DNA from: Gracilaria vermiculophylla
Taxonomy: Eukaryota; Rhodophyta; Florideophyceae; Gracilariales; Gracilariaceae
Direction of reading: 5' to 3'
DNA: 56,302 nucleotides
Assembly (NCBI GenBank): GCA_019155205.2
Contig: JAHNZQ020003147.1
Location: 1,937,152-1,993,453, forward strand
The position numbers were made by a program, and so were the translations under genes. Position 1 is the first letter of the stretch. Every line of letters starts with the position of its first letter. The notes below the pieces were generated by a model. That model worked only from the letters and a program-made list of their open reading frames with translations. It had not been told where the DNA came from and made no database searches. Of this stretch, positions 9,843 to 19,599 are shown piece after piece.

Positions 9843-12168
9843 ACTCGTCTCCCGACTTAGAAGATCACAGTTCCTAAAGGATTGGCAAAAGTCGCAACAG
9901 AACCGAGTTTCTGGTTGGCAACGACTGACCCCGCGCCTTACGGATTGGGTCTCACAAGAGCTAGTCGAAAGGATACCTGCAGATGTTGAAGCCCACTTTG
10001 GAGTGCGCCGCCACACCTTTGTGGAGGAAATCGCAACGGAGAGCGCTGACCGTGCTGCGGATGCTTTGCTGGATTCCGATCCCTTCCTAGAGGTTATCTC
10101 GGATGTTATCCGTGCGGAGGTTTGTTCCCAAACCGCGCAGCTGCTCCCTGCAGCTGCGTTTTATAATTATTCTTCCGTACAAAAGAGGTTTCCCCTATCA
10201 ACACCTGAGGTGAATCCGGGCTGAGAAGGACAGGATACTGCCATCCCCTACGCCAGAGAAGGAAATGATACTGCCGTAGGGAAACGGGACCACCTCAGGA
10301 ATCTTGCTATGCACCGTCTGGATCTGACGCCCCGCGGAGGAGGACAGGATACCGGTCGCGAAAGAATTCACCCAAGGAAAGAAGGACAGGATACTCCTCA
10401 GGTGGATCGCGATAACGGGGGTATCATCAGTAACCCAGACCACCTTAAGGAAAGACGCCGAAAGAAACGGAGGGAGAAAAGAAGAAAGCGAGACACCGAT
10501 TCAAAGAGAAGCTCAGACTCCGAATCCGTGAACAGCTCCAGCTCGAAGGACAGTATATCTCCCAAAGAGAAGAGCAGAAGGGTCAGGAAGGTCGTCCCGC
10601 TTAACGACCTCTTCGCCAAAGTGGTGGATTATGACACCTACAGGTTGAATGATCGCTGCACACTCTACGACGCGTCGGTCGCTAAACGACTCACGAAGAT
10701 GCAGCGCCGTATGGATATTCAAATGAAGAAGCACTCCTTCCCAGGCGAAGACCCCATCTCGGTGTTGATTTTTCTTATGCGCTTCCGTTCAGCGTGTAAC
10801 ACCAATGGTGTCCATGAAGATGCCGCCGTATGGTGCTTTCAGTTCTACCTCACAGGCCAAGCGCACTCGCTGGTGCAGCCACGCCTCATGGGGAAGAGCA
10901 CCATTGTGGATGATCCTGGAACGGAGATCTTGACGACGTACCCGAAGGTGGTCAATTTCCTCCTTAAAAGGTACGCCACTGACAAGGTGATAGCCGATGC
11001 TGATGCTGAAGTCACCTCCTATACGCAGGACATGGGGATGGTCGAGACGAAGTTCTCGCAGAAGCTGTGGACGAAGGCCCTACGGTGTGGGAACGTGTAC
11101 TCCAAAAGGCGGTTGAAGTCGTTGTTTGTCTCGGGACTTTTTCTTTCGATCCCTGCAAGGGTGCGCAATCACTTGAAAATGCACGCAAAGGCCACCTATA
11201 TGGAGCTAGCAAGTTTCACGAAATCCTATGGCGATACACACCGTGCCGCTTGTCGCAGCCATACTCCACTTTCGGACAAACCGGCGGCCTCAAGGACCCA
11301 TCGGGCATCCGCCCTGACGTTGGACTCCAGCACCTTGGAGGAGGTCAAAGAACTCACGCTCGTACGAGAGCAAGAGGCCGTTGCCTTCACATACGCCTCA
11401 TCTCAGGGACCGCCGTCTAGGATGAGGACACCCTCGTCCCCTATTTCGTGCGCCTCGGCAGGATCTTATAGGAGTGTCCAATTTGCGAACCCTCGAGGCT
11501 ACCCACCGCCTTGCAGGATTTGCTTGTCTCGAGAGCCAGTACACTGTACGACTCACACCCCGGCAATGAGGGCCGCCATCCTGCAGGAACGGGAGAAAAA
11601 CTTCCAGGAACTGAAGGACACACAAACCGAGAGCGGAAGTTATCCAACCGCATATCGCGACATCCGCTCCCCTCAAGGAAAAAATGGTTACCGTGCTCCA
11701 CTGGGAGTGCAGCCTGTCTCACTGACACTTGTACCCGCAACGGAGGTGCTGGTATCTAGACCGGTTGCACCTCAAGGGAACACGTCTCATCTCGATGCAC
11801 AACCGCAGAAGCCGTCCGCGACTGGAACTCTGCCTCTCTCCAACCAGGAAAACCCTCAGCGCCACGCGTGGAGGCTCCGCGTGGCTTTTTACCATCGAGC
11901 CTCAGCTCCACGGAGGTCCCCTTTAGGGAAGGGGGAGAAGCCATCTGCTCCGTCGATGCAAAATCGGCGGGCCCCCCGATCCCGTTGGACCCATTTCACA
12001 TCTTTGAGGATTCGGTTTGCACGCTCTGCCGTGAGAATGACAAGGTATTCGCCTCAAAAGGGTGTTACACGCGCGTCACCATCATGTTGCGCGCTATCCT
12101 CGATACTGGAGCTGCCCCCAATCTGGTGCACATCGACGGGCTCCCGCGGGTTGCTCTCTGCTGTTTGA
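9843..12168 (+). pseudogene. gypsy gag (copy 1)
   Basis: One reading frame runs from the 5' LTR to 12168, broken by a TGA at 10222-10224. The first part, to 10221, is helical. Then come four G-Q/N-D-T repeats (10228-10400), a Lys/Arg-rich and Ser-rich stretch (about 10440-10590), and a retrotransposon gag core at about 10690-11240 (S-V-L-I-F-L-M-R-F, then F-L-L-K-R-Y-A-T-D and W-T-K-A-L-R-C). A Cys-poor C-terminal part (C-R-I-C-L-S-R) replaces a standard CCHC knuckle. Gag forms the particle that packages element RNA. No convincing start codon lies between the LTR end and 10222; the ATG at 9802 is inside the LTR. It overlaps pol, which is in the -1 frame. Confidence 0.7.
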
Positions 12169-13976
12169 GAACTGGCAAGCTTCCTACTGTGCGCGATGCA
12201 TCGCGTCGAGCATTAAACATCCTCGGCGCAATATCCCTATACCTCCGGTTGGGCTCCTTACAGGTGAAGGTGTGGTTTCTCGTGGCAACCAACTTGGCCG
12301 CACAATGCATATTGGGCATTTCTATTGTGGATCGGTATGTACGTGCAATTTACCCACGCCTGCGGAAGGTGACGTTTTTCGACGCTGTCCCTGTAGGTAT
12401 CGTGTCCGCATCTCCAGGACCGGACGCCAACGTGCGTCACGTGGGTAATCTTTCAAAAGAGACGCAGTCGAATAAGCTCCGGGTGGTTAAGAGCATAGAA
12501 ATACCAACGAGGAGTCAGGCCGAAGTTTGGTTGCAGACCTCTGCATCTGGCCTTTCATTCCTACAGGGGAGTCCCCACCTGACGACGAAACAGCACTCCA
12601 TGATGGCGAGCGGTGTTATGTAAATAATACCAAACATTCCTTTCAGGGTTGTGCTCGCCAACCTGAAGGAGTCGCCGTTACGACTCCAGAAAGGAACTGT
12701 TGTCAGACTGGCACTACCCGCCCCATCAGTACTGGCTCATCTTCCTTGTGCGGAAGACCTTGCGGACCGCAATGCAATCGCCACCATGGAGGCTGAAGCA
12801 ACTACAACGGCTCCGGAGGAAGAGAATCTTGCCACCTGCCAGGAGAAGCTCCAAACTGTCGAGGATTTTGAAGGGTATCGCCATAGGATAGTGGAGATGC
12901 TATCCGCCTTTGAGGACATGTGGTCTGGTCGCCCGGATCAGGTCAGCCTGGCCAAGCACAGGATCCAGCTCACACCGGATGCGAAATCGGTATATCAACT
13001 CCCGTGGAGGGCCGGACCCCATGCGCGCGATTTCGAACGCGATGAGGTACACTGGATGCTGAAGAAGGGCGTTATCGAGCCTTCTAATTCCAAATGGGCC
13101 TCCCTTGTGGTGCTTGTCAGGAAAAATGATGACTCCTCAAGGTTTTGTATTGACCAACGATGCCTAAACGAGGTCACGGTACGCCATACGTACCCGATAC
13201 CCCGTATGGATGAATGTATCGAGTTCTTAGGCGATGCGCCCGTCTTCTCCACAACGGATGCCAACAGCGACTACTGGCAGATTGAGATGGACGACTCCGA
13301 TAAGGATAAGACAACGTTCACCTCGCACTGTGAGATCTTCACATTCCTAAGGATGCCATTTGGATTGAAGAACGAACCCGCTACGTTCCAACGAGCGGTG
13401 GACATTATTCTGTCAAAGGTTAAGTGGCAGTACGCCTTGGTGTATATCGATGACGTCATCATATACTCCCGCAGCGTGGAGGAGCACTTCATTCATGTGA
13501 AGCACGTGCTCCAACTCCTAAAGGATGCTGGCCTCACCTTAAAGCTGGAGCAATGTTTCTGTTTCAAGTCGTCAGTGGACTACCTGGGGCACATTGTGCT
13601 CCCGGGCCTCCTACAGGTTTCCAGAAAAACTCAGGACGCCAACAAGAAAGCTCACCCTACCACAAACCAGACGGAGCTCCGCTCCTTCCTTGGGTTGTGT
13701 AACGTCTTCCGTAGGTTTGTACCGAACTTTTCCCGTATAGCGGCGCCGTTAAATCACCTCTTGGAGAAGCACAAGCCGACGCAATTGGCTATCTTAACGT
13801 ACGAGGAGTTCGAAGCCTTCGACACCTTGAAGAGGAGACTAATAGAACCACCAATCTTGGTACTTCCGAAGCGGCACGGCCGAATGGTGCTGGACACTGA
13901 CGCCTATAAATACCAGGTCGGATGTGCCCTCCTACAGGAGCAACCAGAAGGTGGAATTCAACCCATCGGGTATTGA
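11868..13976 (+). pseudogene. gypsy protease and reverse transcriptase (copy 1)
   Basis: One frame (-1 relative to gag) carries an aspartic protease with active site L-D-T-G-A-A (about 12096-12113), a linker, then RT. RT motifs: S-R-F-C-I-D (palm), F-G-L-K-N-E-P-A-T-F-Q, the catalytic Y-I-D-D-V-I-I-Y-S (about 13440-13466), the L-G-H-I-V motif and F-R-R-F-V-P-N-F-S of the connection, then the start of RNase H (D-T-D-A-Y). There are stops at 12621-12623 (TAA, where copy 2 reads on) and 13974-13976 (TGA, where copy 2 has Trp). RT makes cDNA from element RNA. Ty3/gypsy order (RT before integrase) is clear. Confidence 0.9.
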
Positions 13977-14394
13977 AGTCACAGCCTCACCCCCACGGAA
14001 CGGAATTATTACACCTCGGAGCGCGAGTGTCTCGCCATCCATCGTGTGGGCGGTTTTGCTTTTACGCTCACACCTGGAAGGCACGTTCTTCACCTGGAGG
14101 ACGGACAACGCACCACTGAAGTGGATACTGTCCTTGACGGATGCTTCCGGTCGCCTGGAAAGGTGGAGGTTACGCCTCCTGGAGTTCGAGTTTGACATCG
14201 TCCACCGCCTTGGCATTAAACACCAGGCAGCGGACGCGCTCTCGCGAATCTCCACGGGCGGGGAAGATGAAACAACTTTAGAGGACACCATCCGTGTCTG
14301 GTTATCCAGGACGCCGACGGGAGAGAAAGATCCAATGGAGAATGTTTGGAGTGCTGTGAACCTGGAGAAAAGAATAGTAGACTCCCTGAGGTGA
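13860..14394 (+). pseudogene. gypsy RNase H (copy 1)
   Basis: RNase H of the Ty3 type continues from RT: L-D-T-D-A (first Asp), E-R-E-C-L-A-I, W-R-T-D-N-A-P-L-K-W, and I-K-H-Q-A-A-D-A-L-S-R at the end. A frameshift near 14035-14045 moves the reading from the RT frame to the +1 frame. The frame then stops at TGA 14392-14394 after I-V-D-S-L-R. Copy 2 stops after the same residues (51958-51960), so this boundary is shared between copies. Confidence 0.85.
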
Positions 14395-16004
14395 TGGTTC
14401 TTGTTGCAGTGGAGAAAGAAGTTCTCTTCATCACTGTGGCGCAGTTCCTGAAGGAACAGAGTACGGATGCGTGCTGCAAGGAGTGCCTCGCCACTGTGGG
14501 GAGTTTGACATCGTCATTTGACGTCGACCGAGACGGCGTGCTTGTACGCCGCGCCCCCGTGGATGGAGCTCTCCAAAAGGTGGTGCCGACGAAGCTACGG
14601 GCGAGAGTGTTGTACCTCTCGCATTACCCTCGCCTCACCGGGCACCCCAGTGGATCTCGGATGTATTTCACCATGCGGAGGGAGTTCTATTAGCCAAAAA
14701 CGGCTAATGACGGCTTCCAAACGGTGGCGGATTGCTATTCCTGCGCCGCCGCTAGGGGGAGTATACGGAAACACCGGACGCCGCTCACGCTGTTCCCACC
14801 TTCAGGACAGTTCGAGTTTGTGTCCATGGACATCTAGGGTCCTCTCCCCAAGACGGAGCTAGGGCATTGATTTATCCTCGTGATCACGGATTGTTTTTCT
14901 AAGATCACGGGTGAAATTTCCCTCCAGAGTACCCCTGCAGCAGTGATTGCCGACGCTTTCCTAGAGCATTGGGTTTACCCCTACATGATACCATCGTACC
15001 TCCTCACGGATAATGGCCCCCAGCTCCCGGCAAAACTCTTCAGCGCCGTCTCCGGAATGCTGGTGATGAAACATTTGTTTACAACTGCCTATCACCCCCA
15101 GACAAACGGACAGGCGGAAATGTTCAACAAACCCATCGCTTCAAGGCTGAAGAACTACTTCGCGGACCACCAGAAGGATTGGGACGCATATGTAGGACCC
15201 CTCACGTATGCATACAATCTACAGGGGCATCGCTCCACGGGGACCGCTCCTTTCAACTTGGTGCTCTGGCGCATACCGCGAAGTGCCGTCATTGCGGCAC
15301 GCGCCACGGCGCACCCGGCGGATGGGCCACAGTCGCCAACAGCGGCGCAAGCCAAATGCTCCATCCTAAAACGATATGCGAACGCACTCTCCCTCGCGAA
15401 GGAGAGACTCAACGCCTCTCAGAGGAGATACAAACAGGACTTCGACAGAAAGGTCATGGAAGGCCCAAACCTGAAGGAAGGCGACGATGGTTTCTTCGAC
15501 AAACCCGAGGAAACCTCCGATGAACCGCCGGACGTCACGCGCAAGTTATCGCCGACCACCTACAAAGTCCTGGCCACCTATAGGGATACTGTCACCATTG
15601 AGGTGAACGGGCTCAGGGACGTCGTCTCCTGTGATATGGTGACAAGAGTCCCAGCGCCCAGCCTCTCAAGAATGCCTGTCACCCGACCTCAAGGACAAGG
15701 CGCGGAGATTCCTCATCCGACCACCTCAGGCGCGACGACACCACGGGATACTGGGAACCATACCACCGCTCTCGGTGAACCATTACTGGAGGCTCCCGAT
15801 GCCATCCTGACCCCTAGCGGTGACATCCTCCACGCGGTGGACCATATCGTCTCCCATAGACAAACCCCTGCAGGAATACTGTACCGCGTCCGCTGGTATA
15901 GGTACACCTCGAAGGCCGACACGGAAGAACCTCCGGAACATATCCCGGAGAACTTCCTTTGGCGACACCATGCCAGTCTAGTGCGGAAACGGCTCTCCAC
16001 ATAG
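14346..16004 (+). pseudogene. gypsy integrase with C-terminal chromodomain (copy 1)
   Basis: The integrase H2C2 zinc domain reads S-H-Y-P..G-H-P..C-Y-S-C (about 14615-14742). The catalytic core has Asp in S-M-D-I, Asp in L-T-D-N-G-P-Q and Glu in N-G-Q-A-E-M-F-N (the DDE triad). The last 60 residues form a chromodomain: A-V-D-H-I-V-S-H-R, Y-R-V-R-W-Y-R-Y and P-E-H-I-P-E-N-F-L, ending at TAG 16002-16004. This defines a chromovirus; such domains can steer integration to marked chromatin. Stops at 14691-14693, 14835-14837 and 14868-14870 interrupt the zinc/core part, while 14880-16004 is open. The frame before 14346 differs from that of RNase H. Confidence 0.9.
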
Positions 16005-16013
16005 GCCCCTCCG

Positions 16014-16027
16014 TTTAGGAAAGGGGG
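16014..16027 (+). promoter_or_regulatory. internal polypurine-tract-like site after pol
   Basis: TTTAGGAAAGGGGG, ten bases after the pol stop codon, is identical to the polypurine tract at 19399-19412 next to the 3' LTR. Copy 2 has a related tract at the same place (near 50312-50336, minus). A close relative, TTTAGGGAAGGGGG, is at 11922-11935 in pol. A tract like this can prime plus-strand DNA synthesis; a second-primer role is inferred. Confidence 0.55.
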
Positions 16028-16230
16028 AGGGGGCCCCCGATCGGATGATTTTTCGCCTCTGGATTCTATCCCCTACCTGGAGTTCTCCTGTTCGCCTCCA
16101 GGATGCATTTGTTCGCTTTCCGCATGCTACCACGGCGGCACTTCATGTCTTTGTGCGAGCGGGTACGGCCTATGCATATTGAGACTACCGTTCGTGGAGC
16201 TTCTGCTCCATCAGAAGGATCTTCTATTGG

Positions 16231-18127
16231 TCAGGGTCCTATCACCCATAGGTCACCCGATCGCGTTGAATGCTCCGCTTCGAGGCGCGCTTTCGCTGTG
16301 AGCGCTTGTCTATCGAAGAACTCCGACAGGCTTTCCTTGAGGGCCGCCATCGAGGCTCGGTTTGTCCGGGCCTTGTGGAACTCTAAGACCCTAGGACGTG
16401 CCTCGCGCAAAGCCTCTACAAGAGAAGCCGGAGCAGGACGGACCGTCACCAGGCACGCCTGCACCAACTCCTGGAAGGCTGCCTCCAGAGCCCCAAAGGA
16501 GACTCCTCCCGACGGTGCACCCGACGCGGCCACCTCCGTTGACGGCGCAACAACCGCTCCGGAAGCAGCCGCGGACGGCGGACAAGCTGGGACAGGGGCT
16601 CCCCGAGGGGATCCCGCGGGTTCCGCAGTGGAGGACAGCAATGCCAAGGACGGAATCGGTGACACCTGAGGTGACGGCAGTGTGGGAACTGGATCGTTCC
16701 ACAGGCGAGGCCGAAGAAAAGTTGCAGGGACGCTCCGCAATCAGTGTTGCACCACTGGGGTAGAAGGAGCCGGGACGCGTGTAATCTCGTCCTCTTCTAT
16801 AGGGGACGCGGCTACCACTGCGGGAGCACTCGGCACTGCGGCGGGCCGCGGAGTTATCACCTCAAGATGTGCGCCCATATCCTGGGACGGAACCAGTAAC
16901 CGACGGGGCGCATCATACGCCAGGCTCACCATCAAGGAGTTGTAGTCGCGTACTCGAAGCCATGGCACCTGAGGAATCCGAGATGGCACCAGATGCGGAA
17001 AAACAGGGTATGCTCGACCTTCATCTTTTTCATCCGGACTCCTAACAATGGGGTGGAACTTTTCCTCGCCGTAGTCGTACCAGAGAAAACCGGGCGTGTC
17101 ATTCCATACCACCTGAAGGTTGTAATCCATCAGCGTCTCCGCCTCTGACTCACTCCACGCGGCGCCCTTAACCAGGTTTCGGATGCGAAAGGAGCGCAGG
17201 ACCTGTATGATGGACACCGACAAGGGAAGCAAACGCCCGGCGGTCGGCTGATATGACGAGTCCCAGTAGAGGGGGCCGTCGCGGCATCGGGCATAGGAGG
17301 GAACGCCTTCGTCCGCCGCTTGGAGGTACGCCATTATGGTGCCTACCACAAACTCCGTCGAGGCGACCAGCATGACAAACCGCCCTAGGGAGTCATGGGG
17401 ATCTTGGACCTCAAAGGGATGATACGCGAAAGTTGTGGGCGTCGCCACGCCGAGATGCGAGGAAACCCGGTGGTCCCTCCAGGAGTCGTTCACCTTAAGG
17501 TAGTACTTTGGACGTTTCCTGGAGGGCATATCATTAAATTCCGTGTTGTGCCACCCATAGAAGTACCCAAAAGCGGTGCGTACGCAAGTTTCGTCCGCAA
17601 AGTGCATCCCCCATCGATTCCGATTGAGCCAATACAGGCGATCGTATGGGGGATTGAAGGGCAACACCGCAAGGGCAGAGCGCCCATCGGCAATGCTTCC
17701 GGTTCGCCCCGCTCTCTGGTGCGAGCTCTCCTTGTAGAGCAGTAACTGTAGTCGCGCCTGGATCTCTCGTTCCTCAGTGCACCTCAGGTATGGAGTGTCG
17801 CAGTGTCCCACCGTGGTTGGAGCGTTGTAACCGTGTACCGGAGTATGAAGCCAGAGGGCGCAATATGCATCGACGCTGTTCCGCTTCTGGTCGTTACACA
17901 CAATCTGCGGGACGGCGCGGAATCGCATTGCCTGAAGGTACGGACAGAAGTGGTGAATGTAATCCTCCACGAGACATGGGAAACTCAGGCGCCTGTCGTG
18001 GAATGGGACAAACACTCGGATGGCGCGATGATGGAAATGTTCTCCTGGACTGAACGGTGCACCGGTTGAGGTGTGATACACCTCAGGATTTGAAGGAGAT
18101 GGTAGGCGCCGGAGTTGGAGAAGACAT
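16231..18127 (-). pseudogene. antisense gene of the gypsy element, about 631 codons, unknown product
   Basis: A long minus-strand gene placed tail to tail with pol (gap 226 bases). Start ATG at 18127 (MSSPTPAP), chosen because copy 2 has the same ATG (48214) at the same distance from a TATA-like box. Lesions: one extra base near 18098, and a TGA at 16741-16743 where copy 2 has a sense codon. Otherwise the frame is open for 1.9 kb. The protein has an N-terminal domain of about 430 residues rich in Tyr, Trp, His and Arg (blocks E-D-Y-I-H-H-F, H-C-D-T-P-Y-L-R, N-R-N-R-W-G, R-P-K-Y-Y-L-K-V, G-R-L-L-P-L-S), then a Pro/Ala/Ser-rich linker, then a helical end (A-A-F-Q-E-L-V-Q-A to A-R-L-E-A). No signal peptide, clear membrane segment or known catalytic motif is seen. 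I do not recognise the family. Presence in both copies shows it is part of the element. Confidence 0.75.
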
Positions 18128-18218
18128 TCCGAAGGTGTAAGAAGCCGGGTGGATGGCGACCGAACGTGTGGTAGCACATGAGGAGAGAGATTTGTCACCA
18201 CTCGGGAAACGATCCGAA

Positions 18219-18226
18219 GTTATATG
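18219..18226 (-). promoter_or_regulatory. TATA-like box of the antisense gene (copy 1)
   Basis: CATATAAC on the minus strand, 92 bases before the ATG at 18127. Copy 2 has TATATAAC at 48115-48122, also 92 bases before its ATG. Conserved sequence and spacing suggest that the antisense gene has its own promoter within the element. Confidence 0.5.
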
Positions 18227-18227
18227 C

Positions 18228-19398
18228 ACCACCGCGGAGGGAGCCGCGTCAATCCGCCATCGTGGAATTCGAGGCGAAGCCGGGCAACTGGAATCAGGCG
18301 GGTTATGGAGCACCATCGCGGGGCGCGCGCTCATATCCAACGGAGAACGATGGGGGTGCGGAAAGGAGAATTATGAGTCTGGCACCTTCACGGAAATTGA
18401 ATGAGCGGACGCGAGAGAGCAGGTGTTGCCAAAAGAAGTAGCCTCAAAGAAGTCGGAGTGGCGAGCGCCTCCAGGGGGTCGGTATCCCCTCGGGACTGAC
18501 CCACGCTCCGTCCACGGAAGTGCGCGCGTGCACCACGCACGGTACGCCGGAAGACGCAGACACCCGCGTTGTCGACTGGCGCAGCAGCACCAACGGGTAT
18601 TGGAGGTCAGAGGGGCAAGGGAAGGTTGGAGGGATATTAAGAATGTTCGCCAGCTCTGGCTTGGATTTACTTGGAGGTGCCTCGACCAAGACTTATATAG
18701 TGGCTCAGTCGCACCGACTAGGTTGCATTAAAAATTACACTACAAAGGCGAGACACTCAATACTACCAATCATATTGTAACATGACATAAATGTACTAGC
18801 CACAATTCAATAATGCTTACAACAGCAAGGCAAAACAAGGCATGACAGTTCCGTACACTCACGAGACCATGACAATGCACAAATTCACTCAACCACCTTA
18901 CACTCTCTGTATTCCGCCATCACTCGTGTCCATACAGCAATGTGTGTGTATAGTTACCATTACGAGGCACATTACACTAGACCATATCTGGTGTACATTA
19001 AGCTTAGTATGCAATGTGTACACCTGGAAACCATATGGTAGTGAACAACGTGCCGGATAGCACAGCTGCACACGTGTACTACACAAAGTCAACACTAAAC
19101 ACAGCCCATGGTCCCCGGAACATTTAGTTGTCAGTGACAGCACAGCCACCTTATCCAACAACGGGTGACACCAGGAAGGAGCAGACGCAGCCGGGTTAAG
19201 AAGGAGCAGAGCCCACAAACGCCGTAACGGATGAAACGCGAGCCCGCGGCAATACGCCGCGTAGGAGTATGGAGAAAAGGAAGGAACGCCTGAAGGAGAG
19301 AACGAGCAAACCGCCGGAGGCCGCACTTGCCTCAAAACCGATAGGAGCCACCCTGGGGATCTAGAAAGCGGAAGATGCACCTCGAGGACGTGGTGCAA
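18228..19398. other. upstream region of the antisense gene
   Basis: Between the antisense TATA-like box and the terminal polypurine tract lie about 610 bases of element DNA (plus a 563-base solo LTR at 18598-19160). The same sequence is present in copy 2 at about 47520-48110. No gene is seen in it. It would hold the upstream control region of the antisense gene. Confidence 0.6.
18598..19160 (-). mobile_element. copia-Y solo LTR
   Basis: 563 bases, minus orientation, starting TGTTGG (19160 downward) and ending CCAATA, flanked by perfect 5-base duplications ACGGG (18593-18597 and 19161-19165). It matches the copia-Y 5' LTR at 54189-54751, which is also 563 bases. It contains a TATA box (CTATATAAG, minus, about 18692-18700). 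Gypsy copy 2 lacks the insertion at the matching place and aligns there without gaps, so the empty site is visible. Confidence 0.93.
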
Positions 19399-19412
19399 TT
19401 TAGGAAAGGGGG
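19399..19412 (+). promoter_or_regulatory. gypsy copy 1 terminal polypurine tract
   Basis: TTTAGGAAAGGGGG followed by TA. After removal of the pogo element this abuts the 3' LTR at 21188. Copy 2 has AAAGAGAGAGAG then TA at the same place. The tract primes plus-strand DNA synthesis. Confidence 0.7.
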
Positions 19413-19599
19413 TACAGTGGGGTACACGCAGTAGTGACACTATGTGCCAAAGGCGTTTGACAGGCACTAATGCGAGTTGGGCAATATTCAAAACAACAAA
19501 TATAACCCTCTCGTTCACCGGGTGACCTTCACCCTAATAACTCAGTAATGAGCAATTGACGTTTATCCTTTGACGTCTGACTCCGTTTTGCTCGTAGCA

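Noticed and set aside
9843..9870. tRNA primer-binding site after the gypsy 5' LTR
   Set aside because: No TGG start and no recognisable tRNA 3' end complement; self-priming or decay are both possible.
16231..18127. Antisense gene as an envelope-like gene
   Set aside because: Env-like genes of retroelements are on the sense strand with a signal peptide and membrane anchor; none is seen here.
18598..19160. First idea: this LTR-like block with a TATA box is the gypsy element's own LTR, making the antisense gene its gag
   Set aside because: It has its own ACGGG duplications, matches copia-Y, and is absent at the aligned site in gypsy copy 2; the gypsy LTR is a different sequence at 9290 and 21188.
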